Source: Chloroflexota bacterium (lineage in GTDB: Bacteria; Chloroflexota; Dehalococcoidia; Bin125). From it: DNA of 64,000 bases. Where the stretch lies: contig VXQZ01000037.1 of NCBI GenBank assembly GCA_009838735.1, positions 165,370 to 229,369 on the forward strand. Direction: 5' to 3'. The notes beneath the pieces are model-generated. The model ran no database searches, was not told where the DNA came from, and worked only from the letters and a program-made list of their open reading frames with translations. The translations under genes and the position numbers were made by a program. This document shows, one piece after another, positions 36,776-45,500 of the stretch (positions are counted from its first letter, which is position 1; each line of letters starts with the position of its first letter).

Positions 36776-38419
36776 TCACCCGAGGAAACGCAGCGGCTGA
36801 CGCAGGTAACGAATCGGCGAAACAGTTCGCAGTTCGGTACGTCGAGGTCCGAAAAGTGGGCCGGACTGTACGAAATCGAGAACCGGCGTGCGCTCCTTGG
36901 TAACGCCGTCCGATGGCATGGGGATCGTGTATGTCAGTATCGCGTCTCGGTCCTCGACCTCGATCGACTCGACGAAGTTGCGAATCAGCGCCTTGCGCTC
37001 GGGAATGCTGCCCTCAGCGAGGAACTCGCGGAAGTCGGCGACGTATTCGCCAATCTCCGCCGTGGTCGGCAGGTCGGCCCTGCGCTGCTGCAACTGACGC
37101 GCCGCATCTTCCTGCGCTGCTGCGAGTTGGTCCTCGCGCTGGCGCAGCTTGAGGATTCGCGGCGACAGCGCCTGCATCGTGAGCTCGGTCGTCTCCAGCG
37201 CCTCATAGAGTCGGTCGAGCCGACTGCGGACATCAGCCAGTTCGGCCTCGACCGCGTGTAGCTGGCCACCGAGTTCGCCGGCCAATGAGTCGATCTCCTC
37301 GGCGACCAGCACGACCAACTCCGTGATGGTCTGATCGTTGAGAATCCGCCCGCGAATGGTGTCGACGATGGAAGACTCCACCCGCTCCGCGTTCAGGTAG
37401 CGGGCGGTGCAGGACCCCGAACCCTCCCGCAGCAGGGTGCCGCAGACGTAGTAGGAGAACTTGCCGCTCTTCGCCCCCTGACCGGTGTAGGGCTTGCCGC
37501 AGACCCCGCAGCGCAGCAGACCGCTGAGCAGGAACTTGCTGCCGACGCGCGCAGGTTGCCGCTTCTTCGGCGCGCGCTCCTCCAGACCATTCTGGACCGC
37601 GTCGAACATCTCACGTGAGACCAGGGCCTCCCAAGCGCCTTCCGCTCGCACAGGTTCCGGCTCCTTGTCGCCGGTGGTGGTTCGTCCCCATACCGCCGTC
37701 CCCGTATACGCCTCGTTGGTCAGGACGTAGTGGAGTCCGGTGCGTTGCCAGCGCTTGCCCTTGTTGGTGACGCCGCGTTGGTTGAGATCGGCCGCGATTT
37801 CCTTCAAGCCGAGTCCGCGTAGCGACTTCTCGAAGATCTCCTTGACGATCGGACCGGTGTCCAGATCGACTTCCAATGTCGGCCGCTCCTTGGCGCCATC
37901 CTGGACCTTGATTCGTCGGTAGCCGAACGGTGCCTTCGAGCTCAGAAAGAACCCACGCGAGGCGGCTTCCCGCATTCCTCGAGTCACCTCCTGGGCGAGA
38001 TTCTCTGAGTAGAACTCGTCCACGCTCTCGATGATCGCCTCCATCAGCTTGCCGGTCGGCGTGTCGTCGGCGTGCTCGGTGATCGAGGTGACGCGGATCC
38101 CGCGCCGGCGCAGCATTGACTTGAAGGCGACCGCATGCTCGCGCTTCCGCGTGAAGCGCGAGAACTTCCAGACCAGAATTTCTTGGAAGGGCGCGTCAGG
38201 CAGTGCCGCTTCGTCCAACATCTTGCGAAACTGGGGCCGGTCGGCGACACGCCCACTTTCTGCCTCATCGATGTACTCGCGCACGACGAGGTAGCCGTTG
38301 CGCTCGGCGTAGTCGCGCAGGGCGCGGAGCTGCGCTGCCACCGAGAGATCGACATCCTGGCGGTCCGACGAGACGCGGGCGTAGAGCGCAGCGGGCGTGA
38401 TGTTGAGTGAGTCTTGCAT
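36776..38419 (-). CDS. Large serine recombinase (integrase)
   Basis: 547 aa from ATG 38419 (MQDSLNITPAALYARVSS); the ORF track adds 77 upstream codons that do not belong to the family. The catalytic domain opens with YARVSSDRQ (nucleophile Ser17) and contains ILVWKFSRFTRKREHAVAFK. A Recombinase domain follows (GFFLSSKAPFGYRRI...IFEKSLRGLGLKEIAADLNQRG), then a zinc-ribbon with CGVCGKPYTG and CGTLLREGSGSC, and a long coiled-coil (AVEAELADVRSRLDRLYEALE). This is the layout of phiC31/TP901-type integrases, which join attP and attB. It reads toward the broken MFS gene, ending ~25 bp from the remnant. A cluster of palindromes lies ~95 bp upstream of the start. Confidence 0.9.
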   Translation of the reverse strand: MQDSLNITPAALYARVSSDRQDVDLSVAAQLRALRDYAERNGYLVVREYIDEAESGRVADRPQFRKMLDEAALPDAPFQEILVWKFSRFTRKREHAVAFKSMLRRRGIRVTSITEHADDTPTGKLMEAIIESVDEFYSENLAQEVTRGMREAASRGFFLSSKAPFGYRRIKVQDGAKERPTLEVDLDTGPIVKEIFEKSLRGLGLKEIAADLNQRGVTNKGKRWQRTGLHYVLTNEAYTGTAVWGRTTTGDKEPEPVRAEGAWEALVSREMFDAVQNGLEERAPKKRQPARVGSKFLLSGLLRCGVCGKPYTGQGAKSGKFSYYVCGTLLREGSGSCTARYLNAERVESSIVDTIRGRILNDQTITELVVLVAEEIDSLAGELGGQLHAVEAELADVRSRLDRLYEALETTELTMQALSPRILKLRQREDQLAAAQEDAARQLQQRRADLPTTAEIGEYVADFREFLAEGSIPERKALIRNFVESIEVEDRDAILTYTIPMPSDGVTKERTPVLDFVQSGPLFGPRRTELRTVSPIRYLRQPLRFLG

Positions 38420-38512
38420 TTGGGATTCCGTTCTCGAGTAAGTTCCCGTGGCGCCGTCATCTTCATGGGCGAGTTGGTTGGCCCGCAGACGGATTGGAAA
38501 ACGGCATTCCTT

Positions 38513-38562
38513 GTTCGAAACACCATATCCGATTCGAACTGATATAGGTTCACACGTGAACC
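38513..38562. promoter_or_regulatory. Cluster of nested palindromes upstream of the recombinase
   Basis: Within 50 bp there are GTTCGAA/TTCGAAC (13-nt spacer), ATATC/GATAT (11-nt spacer, nested in it) and GGTTCAC-AC-GTGAACC. Such density of dyads suits an operator for the recombinase promoter, or an attachment site of the serine-integrase type, which are about 40-50 bp with imperfect dyad symmetry. The sequence alone does not decide between them. Confidence 0.5.
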
Positions 38563-38764
38563 ACTGAAGCAGCGCTCTCCAGCTTTGCACCGGCGAGCCG
38601 CCCGTGGCTTCCGACATGCCAAATCGACTCGAAGCAGCCTGCAGCAGCACTGCCGGCGCATGGCCACAGGTGCTAGACGCCTACGGCATCTGCGAGGCCC
38701 GCCTGACGGCGTGCAAGATCAGGCTGCTCGGACGGCGACTCGGTCACACCGTTGAAGAGTCCGA

Positions 38765-40150
38765 CTATCTCTTGACCACCACCCGCAGTCGTCTCGCTAT
38801 CGCCTCTCGGTCCTTGATCAACTTAAGAGCGGAGACCGTGCTGCCCGTTACAACCGCCACGAAGTGAAAGATCAACAGCAGTTCGCACTGGTAAGTGAGG
38901 CGGATGAGTTCTGCACCTCTCGGGACGTCGTGGTCCTCAAGCGGAATGTGGTGGACGACGACGTTCCTCGTACGTGCCACCTTTCGACCAAACTCCTCGC
39001 TGGATTCTTCAAGCCCGAGATACTCAGCGAACGGTTCAGTCAACCTTTGGATTCGCTTGCGAAGCTTCCTCTTCGATCCGCCATTCAAGGCCTTGTCGAG
39101 GGTCTCGAGGGCCTCGGTCAGCTGCCGGAACTTCTCGTCGACGGTGGATGTTCTGCTGGAATCAGCCGCCGAGAAGTAAAGACGAAACGGCTGATAGTGC
39201 GCGGAGTACATATCGAACCATCGCGCGAGGCATACATGCAGATCGTCGTTCAGATCGCTCCGCTGAAACATCATCAGCGCACCTAGGAGATTGCGCTCCG
39301 CTTCTCCCTGATCTCGTTCCTCATAGATGATCTCTATCTCGCTTTCGCGCTCTCCGCCCCCCGGAGCTGGTTCGGTCACACCGCGTGAGTACCCGGTCAG
39401 GCCACTCACTGCAACGCTCTGATCCGTCGCAAGCCGGAGGAAGTCTCTGAACCACATGACCCGCCTGGTCGCCTCGTCGGCGGTCCAGAGATCGGCGGCC
39501 GACAGTTCCACGTATGCAAGCTGCGAGACTTGAGCCTCTTTCGTCTCTTTCCATGCTGACGGAATCGAAAAGCCGAACCCTATCTTGCCGCTCTCACGGT
39601 GCTGGAGTTCTGGAAGCGCTATGGCCTGGGGTGCTCGGAATGAGATTGTCGCGTGGCCTCCTCGTGCATCACCGTCAACACGAATGCCGGACATCGCCAG
39701 CCATTCATCGAGTCCTTCGACTGTGAAAGTGACGCGAGAAAAGCCAATGATCTCCTCTGGCTCGGACAGGAGCCCGGCAAACAGCCATGTCGCGCGATAT
39801 GTGCCGCCAACAAATGAGGCGCCTCTCGTCCTCGATTGCAATTTATTCTCTGTACGAAGGCAGCCATCGAGAGTCACGTAGCCGTGGTCCTTTGTGACTC
39901 CGAGGATTCGACGGGTGCTATGCGCATCGCTAGCGATGAAGGCAGAGGCGAGCGAGCGTGGCTCGTCGCCCATCAAACCGAAGGTCTCTAGCACGACAGC
40001 ACCTGACGGCGCTACCCTGAGAACTCCAGGCACTCGATGGTCCGCCTGCGCGTCTTCGGGGAGCCAGAAGAAGCCGTAGTCTTCCATCTCTTCTACGCGC
40101 ATCGGGTGCTGCCATTTCATCTGCTCGAATGGGTTAGCCGGATAACTCAA
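38765..40150 (-). CDS. apeA: ApeA-like HEPN anti-phage protein
   Basis: 461 aa from a TTG; the ATG at 40120 (MKWQHPMRVEEM) is an alternative. The N-terminal ~200 residues match the style of the ApeA N-terminal domain (GFFWLPEDAQ...VPGVLRVAPSGAVVLETFG, HGYVTLDGCLRTE, TWLFAGL). A C-terminal HEPN domain carries the RNase-type motif R-x4-H as RTRNVVVHH (Arg395, His400). ApeA-family proteins are single-gene abortive defence nucleases thought to cleave RNA. The motif is intact. It sits between the recombinase and decayed R-M sequence, in the same orientation as both. Confidence 0.72.
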   Translation of the reverse strand: MSYPANPFEQMKWQHPMRVEEMEDYGFFWLPEDAQADHRVPGVLRVAPSGAVVLETFGLMGDEPRSLASAFIASDAHSTRRILGVTKDHGYVTLDGCLRTENKLQSRTRGASFVGGTYRATWLFAGLLSEPEEIIGFSRVTFTVEGLDEWLAMSGIRVDGDARGGHATISFRAPQAIALPELQHRESGKIGFGFSIPSAWKETKEAQVSQLAYVELSAADLWTADEATRRVMWFRDFLRLATDQSVAVSGLTGYSRGVTEPAPGGGERESEIEIIYEERDQGEAERNLLGALMMFQRSDLNDDLHVCLARWFDMYSAHYQPFRLYFSAADSSRTSTVDEKFRQLTEALETLDKALNGGSKRKLRKRIQRLTEPFAEYLGLEESSEEFGRKVARTRNVVVHHIPLEDHDVPRGAELIRLTYQCELLLIFHFVAVVTGSTVSALKLIKDREAIARRLRVVVKR

Positions 40151-40195
40151 GGATACTTGCCACCCACCGTTCTAGATCGAGCAACCAGCGGATGT

Positions 40196-40520
40196 TTACA
40201 CCGTCAACGCACTGTCCATCTCATTCGACTCTCGGTCTCCGAGCCAATATTTGCGCGCCACGTTCCCGCCTCGCCGGATTCTCGACGCCTTGATCCAGAT
40301 GCCCCGGCAATTGATGCGATCGTTGAGATAGATGTCCACCGCGTCACCGTGACGCTCGACCTTGAGTTGGGTGGACTTTACGGCCAGGCAGGCTCCGAAA
40401 TGGACTCGGCCGGTGTTCAGGTACAAGTCGGCGTGTGGCATTGTTGGCCGGCAGTTTGCCTGGGGACGGGGATGTGTGCGTTGTCGGAGAGGGGGCCGAA
40501 GACTTCGGGCTCTGCGTCAG
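40196..40520 (-). pseudogene. Decayed 3' fragment of a type IIG restriction-modification gene
   Basis: The leftward translation HADLYLNTGRVHFGACLAVK, then VERHGDAVDIYLNDRINCRG and KYWLGDRESNEMD aligns with the C-terminus of the intact enzyme at 42507-45617 (ADFHLTAGWGHFGANKAV, IERRGDLVDVYLNDNAYW, KWLSYRESKVLD). Upstream, in a different frame, DAEPEVFGPLSDNAHIPVP matches its DTESDVADLLADNTHIAVP. So a frameshift near 40441 and a premature TAA at 40196 mark it as a pseudogene. No other part of that gene is present nearby. It ends 46 bp before the ApeA-like start. Confidence 0.7.
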
Positions 40521-40886
40521 GGAGGCGAGGTGTTGAGATCGCATAGATCGTCGCACAAGGTAGGGCGCAGCCCGAACGCAGACCGCAGGCCCAGAGTATG
40601 TGTCTGCCAGATTCGTCAATGAAGCCGATGCCTCGATGGTCTCAAATCATGCATTGAGGAGACGGCCGATCATCCGCAAGTGTCGGCCTCGTCCTTGAAG
40701 GTCCTCCGCGCCGGCAACGTGCCGATCACGAAGGAAGAAGCTGTGCGCCGGTCTCTTGCCGCTCGAGAACTCGCCTCGCTTTCGGATTCAACTGCAAGTT
40801 AGATGCGGGACGGCCCAAGTCGAACAGATCGTCAACCGTATAGGTGTCAATCGCCTCTAACGAGCGGTCAGACAGAACCGCCTTAC
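40521..40886. other. Region of gene fragments
   Basis: About 370 bp. A rightward frame at ~40623-40802 reads CLDGLKSCIEETADHPQVSA then LKVLRAGNVPITKEEAVRRS and ends at TAG. It looks like the C-terminus of a real protein, but has no start or recognised family. No HigB-type toxin sequence was found here, although two HigA-like sequences follow. Confidence 0.4.
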
Positions 40887-41119
40887 GACACGCCGCACCT
40901 CGGTGAGTCGATTATCTTGCTGTGTCTCGAATCGCTCGACCTCTAGATTGCCGACGCCGCCGCGCAAATTGAAGTCGACGAGGCATACTTGGCGGTGCTG
41001 TGCGAGGTTCACAGGACCGTCAATGTGGACCTGGCCATTCGTCTGGAACAGGCATTCGAGGAACCGCCGAAGTGTGGATGCGGATGCAAGCCTCCTAAGA
41101 CCTGGCCCAGACGCGATTG
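40887..41119 (+). pseudogene. Decayed HigA-like antitoxin
   Basis: Frame reads HLGESIILLCLESLDL, TAG, then IADAAAQIEVDEAYLAVLCE and VNVDLAIRLEQAF; after a frameshift it continues GTAEVWMRMQAS, TAA, DLAQTR. This matches the HigA/VapI antitoxin pattern (HPGE...CLESLGLTxADAA...AIRLEKAFGGTAExWLRMQxxYDLAQ). There are two nonsense codons and one frameshift, and the TAA replaces the conserved Tyr codon. It is followed directly by a second, less damaged HigA-like gene, so a tandem duplication seems likely. Confidence 0.68.
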
Positions 41120-41166
41120 AAGTCGGGCCACATTCGGGTGAAGCCGTTCGAGTCAGCGGCCTGAAT

Positions 41167-41685
41167 GTGTTGCGCGACAACCCACAACATCCCGGTGAGA
41201 CCATTCGAGACGACTGCGTCGAGGCGCTCGGCCTGACAATGGCAGAAGCGGCGGCGCATTTGCAGATCGAGGAGTCGACCCTGGCGGCTGTCTGCGCCTG
41301 CGAGGCGCCGATTACTGCCGACCTGGCCATCCGCTTCGAGCAAGCCCTCGGCAGCACCGCCGACACCTGGCTCCGCCTGCAGAACGCCTACAACCTTGCC
41401 AAGGGCCGCAAGAGGACCTGTCAGATCAAGAGGATCGAGTCTGCACTTTGGCTGCATCAGCGGGAATCGTCGGCTGCGTCAATGCGAGCCCGCGCCAGAC
41501 CAGAGGTTGCCGTGTCTTGCAGTCAACCACGCCTTGCAGATTGGGTGGATTATTGGGGTTGGCCCTTGCCGTGTCCAACTGAGCCTGGGTCAACCCGCAT
41601 GCTGGATGTTCTCCGTCTCCGGAGAAGTCAACGCCCGACACGTCAGTTCCGGTCAGATTCGCATCAGAGAATACAGATCCCTTGA
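41167..41685 (+). CDS. HigA-like XRE antitoxin with abnormal C-terminal extension
   Basis: From GTG 41167: HPGETIRDDCVEALGLTMAE then AAAHLQIEESTLAAV, LAIRFEQALGSTADTWLRLQ and NAYNLAKGRKR. This is the full HigA helix-turn-helix core, ending near 41430. Normal HigA proteins stop about here, but this frame runs on for ~85 codons antisense to the 3' end of the pentapeptide gene. The extension (RPEVAVSCSQPRLADWVDYW) has no family resemblance, so the original stop has probably been lost or the gene is fused to foreign sequence. No HigB toxin adjoins it. It may be a solitary regulator or another stage of decay. Confidence 0.55.
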   Translation: MLRDNPQHPGETIRDDCVEALGLTMAEAAAHLQIEESTLAAVCACEAPITADLAIRFEQALGSTADTWLRLQNAYNLAKGRKRTCQIKRIESALWLHQRESSAASMRARARPEVAVSCSQPRLADWVDYWGWPLPCPTEPGSTRMLDVLRLRRSQRPTRQFRSDSHQRIQIP

Positions 41686-42514
41686 CCCGTGACGACGTGA
41701 GACTTGCATCGTGCAAATCTGCTTCCGAAAAGTCGGTATCCATCAACGTGGCGCCGACGATCGTCGCTCTGGCAAGGTTCGCATTCGAAAAGTTGGCCTT
41801 AAAGGAATAGATTCCCGACAAATCAGCATCGATAAGGAGTACCGTCTGGAAATTGCTAAAGCTGAACCTAGCCCTTCTGAGAACTACATCGTCCAGTTCC
41901 ACTAGACCATACTCATGCCGAAACACCGCCTTGTTTTGCAAGGCCTTCGCAGGTATTCGACTATCGGGTTCATTGCGTCGACCTATCGAGTCGACCGCAG
42001 CCTGGATATCATCACGCAGCCACGCTGACGAGCCTGCTCCCAAATGGTGTGTCGGGTACCGTATGAAAGTGGTCAACAGCCTGATCACGTCAGGGCGATA
42101 TCTCTCTGAATCGTCTTCGACGAGCCTATCAAGTGCGTGTATGCCGCCTAGTCTGGTAGAAACAGTTGAACTGCCGAGCATCTGAGCGGCCTGTTGGAAG
42201 CGCTCGTCGAGAAGTCTCCGTTGCGACACCTCTGTCTGGCGAAGCGCGGTATCTACCTGCTGTCGGGCTGCGTGGGCTTGTTGATTGGCCGAATGGGCCC
42301 GCCAACTCGCCACGCCGATGGCGATCACTCCGCCAATCAGAATCCCTGCAGTGGCGACACGCTCCATTCGGTCTGGCCATGAAGAGGCGAACTCCATCCC
42401 ATCGCGATGGATCGGTGCTGCGATATCTGAAGGCCACCAACCCACCGTATAACTGATCGCAGAGACCAGTCCGACTCCAGTGACGGCGAGGAGAACCGGC
42501 ACTCCCTTACTCAC
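41426..42514 (-). CDS. Membrane pentapeptide-repeat protein coupled to the R-M gene
   Basis: 362 aa from GTG 42514, with a full AGGAGG 6-7 nt upstream lying inside the last codons of the R-M gene, so the two are translationally coupled (8-bp overlap). Two N-terminal membrane helices (VPVLLAVTGVGLVSAISYTV and VATAGILIGGVIAIGVASWR), a short coiled coil (QQAHAARQQVDTALRQTEVSQ), then a helical block (FQQAAQMLGSSTVSTRLGGIHALDRL...YRPDVIRLLTTFIR). Pentapeptide repeats fill ~225-310 (FSNANLARATIVGATLMDTDFSEADL). The FQQAxxxL...RLGGIxALxRL block is typical of membrane pentapeptide proteins of unknown role. Coupling to an R-M gene suggests a defence function (inference). Confidence 0.75.
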   Translation of the reverse strand: MSKGVPVLLAVTGVGLVSAISYTVGWWPSDIAAPIHRDGMEFASSWPDRMERVATAGILIGGVIAIGVASWRAHSANQQAHAARQQVDTALRQTEVSQRRLLDERFQQAAQMLGSSTVSTRLGGIHALDRLVEDDSERYRPDVIRLLTTFIRYPTHHLGAGSSAWLRDDIQAAVDSIGRRNEPDSRIPAKALQNKAVFRHEYGLVELDDVVLRRARFSFSNFQTVLLIDADLSGIYSFKANFSNANLARATIVGATLMDTDFSEADLHDASLTSSRVKGSVFSDANLTGTDVSGVDFSGDGEHPACGLTQAQLDTARANPNNPPNLQGVVDCKTRQPLVWRGLALTQPTIPADAAKVQTRSS

Positions 42515-45500
42515 GTGAAGCCTCCTGTACCCCTAGAAGAACCGCCACCCGCCGCGCAACCTCCGAAAACCAGCCGACCTCCGACACCTCCAGTCCCCGA
42601 TCCAGCACCTTCGACTCCCGGTAGCTCAGCCACTTCTTGAGGACCTGGTAGCCGCCGAGGCGGTAGCTCCAGACTTCGATGGGTATGTCCCGCCAATACG
42701 CGTTGTCGTTGAGGTAGACGTCGACCAAGTCTCCTCGTCGCTCGATCTTCCCCTGGCCGGGCATGACGGCTTTATTGGCTCCAAAGTGGCCCCAGCCGGC
42801 GGTGAGGTGGAAGTCGGCGGGTTGCATGGGGAGGCCGTCGACCGTGGTGGGGACGGCGATGTGGGTGTTGTCGGCGAGGAGGTCGGCGACGTCAGACTCG
42901 GTGTCGAGCAGGCGTGCGAGGCGGTGGCCTCGGGCGGCGGATTGGGCGAGCTCGGCAGGGTCGTCGGGCAGGGGGATGCGGGGCCAGCCCATGCGCAGTC
43001 CGCCGGCATTAGCCTCGCGGTAGGCGGGGTCGTGCAGCGTGGCGAGGACATGGTGGAAGAGATCCTCGGGCGTAGCGTCCATGGACTCGATAGAGGCCCG
43101 CGCCCGCTCACTCAGATTGGCGGTCCGTTTGACGCCGTCCACCTCCTCGCCGAACTGGTCGTCTCGGAGGTAGAGGGGGATGCACGTGGCGCCTCGGTCG
43201 AACAGATCGAGGCATCCGATAGGAGAGATCACTTGTGCCGGCGACCATTCGCGACGGGGCTTCTGTTGAGACACAATCGCCATGTTGCCGGCGAACACGT
43301 GCGGCTGATACTCCGGGCGCGGGCGATCTAACAGGCTTGACGTAGAGGACCAGTAGAGCCAGCGGACATCGAACGGACGGTAGGCGAAGCGGACGAAATC
43401 GGAATCGGTTGTCTCGACATGGTTACCGACTTGCTCCTTGAGCTGCTCCAAGTCGAGGCCAACGACAAGTGAATCGCGGCTCGTTTTCACGCCTGGGTAG
43501 TAGGCGGGAAAGAGACTTACCAAGGTCGGCCAATCGAACCAGTTCTCGCTCACCGCAATCGGAGCGAATGGCAACCCCAGCCCCTTCATCGGTCTCAGGT
43601 GGCGGTACTGCTCGGACGGATCGGGGTTAGCGTCTTCGTCTAGTTCACGGAGCTTGCCTGTCCCCCACAGTTCCCGCCAATCAACCCGCTCCGGAGACTT
43701 ATGCTTCTCTTTCCGCACCAACGTCGCAATCGCCGTACCGACCTGGATGCCGACCGGATCGTCCTTGGTTGAGAACACGCTCGGATCGGAGTCCCCTTCG
43801 GGCGTGAGCTTACCGGTGCGGTACTTGTCTCCGTTGAGGTTGTCGATGCGGATGATGTCGAAGGCGTCGAGGTAGCGCTGTCTCATGCCGGGGAAGGAGA
43901 GGCCGTCGAGCCAGGAGTAGTTGCTGATGAAGCAGACGATGCCCTTGCCGGTCTTCTCGGCGATCCGGCGCTCGGCCATGCGGAAGAAGCGCACGTAGAG
44001 GTCGTTGAGTCCCTGGCCCTGCGGCTTGGGCACGTCGGGTCCGGAGACTGGTTGTTTAACGGTGCGGTAGGCGTCCGACAGCGCCCGCTCCTCCGGCACG
44101 TCGGGCACGCCGGGGAAGCCGTTGTATGGCGGGTTGCCGAGCACGACCAGGATCGGACGCTGCTGCTTGACCTGGTTGGCGCTGCGGCGCTCCTGTTCCA
44201 GCTCGGGGAAGGGCAGCGGCTTGGTCGTGTGCGGTTCCCAGCCGGTCAGGGCGTTGGTCAGGAAGACGCCGGCGCGCTGGTTGGGCGAGAGTCCCGCGCC
44301 CAGGCGCTCCAGCGCGAGTCCGATTTCGAGGTGCGAGACGACCAACGGGGCGGGCATGATCTCGAAGCCGAAGACGCGGGTCGCAGCGGCCTGGCGGACC
44401 GACTCGGCCCAGGTCGCGCCGCCTGATGCTTGCTCGGTCTCGGCGATCCGCCGCAGCGTCTCGACCAGGAAGGCGCCCGTGCCGCAGCAAGGATCGAGCA
44501 CATAGACGCGTTCGTCGGCCAGTCCCTTGGCAATGCCGAGGTCGTCGCGCAGCGCCCGGTCGACGCGCGCCACCATGTAGCGCACGATCTCGCGCGGCGT
44601 GTACCAGACGCCTAGCGATTTGCGCAGTTCGGGGTCGAACGCCTCAAGGAACGGCTCGTAGAAATACTGCACCGCCTCGCCCTCGCTGAAGCTCTTGAGG
44701 AACGCCTCGCGGTCGACCCGTTCCAGCGCCGCCTCGACCCAGTCGAGCACCTCGTCCAGTCCCAGCCGCTCCAGCCGGCCTGGATCCGTGATTTGATGGA
44801 AGAGCATGCGCAGCACCGGCGCACGCAGTTCGTAGACCGTGTCTTTCCAGCCGAAGCGTCCCGGCTTCCCGGCCCGCGCCCAGAGCACCCAGGCGGCGAA
44901 GACGCCGTAGAACAGCGTCTGCACCAGCGTCGAACGGAAGAACCGGCCGCCGTCCTCGCTCTCGAAGGACATGCCCAGGGCCTGCTCGATCGCCTCGCGG
45001 ATCGTGGCCAGCGAATCCTCTTCCTCGGCCGCCTGCTCGACCCGCTGCAGCGCGTCGCGGGCGTATGAGGCGAGCAGCCGGGCGAGGTCGCGGGGCTCGG
45101 AGATGGTCGAGCGGTGCGACATCACGCGCAGCAGGTACTCGCCCAGCGAGACCCCGTGCCGGTTGGCGGCGCGCGTGGTGTGTTGGAGCAGTTCGTCGAA
45201 ACCGGCGACGGAGTCTGCGAGCGAATAGCGCTCCAGGGTCGCCATTGCGCCGCCGTTGTCCTGTCCAACCAGCGCGAACTCGCGCAGGTTGGTCACGAGG
45301 ACGAGCTTGCGGGCCTGCCAATACTGTTCGACCTGCTCGGAGGCGATCAACGCATCGAGGTCGGCGTCGGCGCCCTTGACCTCGACTACGCCGCGATCCG
45401 GGTCGGTGCTCTCGCCGGAGAAGAACCCGAGGTCGGGCTGGCCGGGATTGGTCTCGCTGTAGTGAACGACGGCGCGGACCTTCGGCGTCAGTTCGTCGCC

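Noticed and set aside
35771-37261. 496-aa rightward ORF across the MFS remnant
   Set aside because: It spans the end of one gene, the remnant and the recombinase in antisense; no domain recognised.
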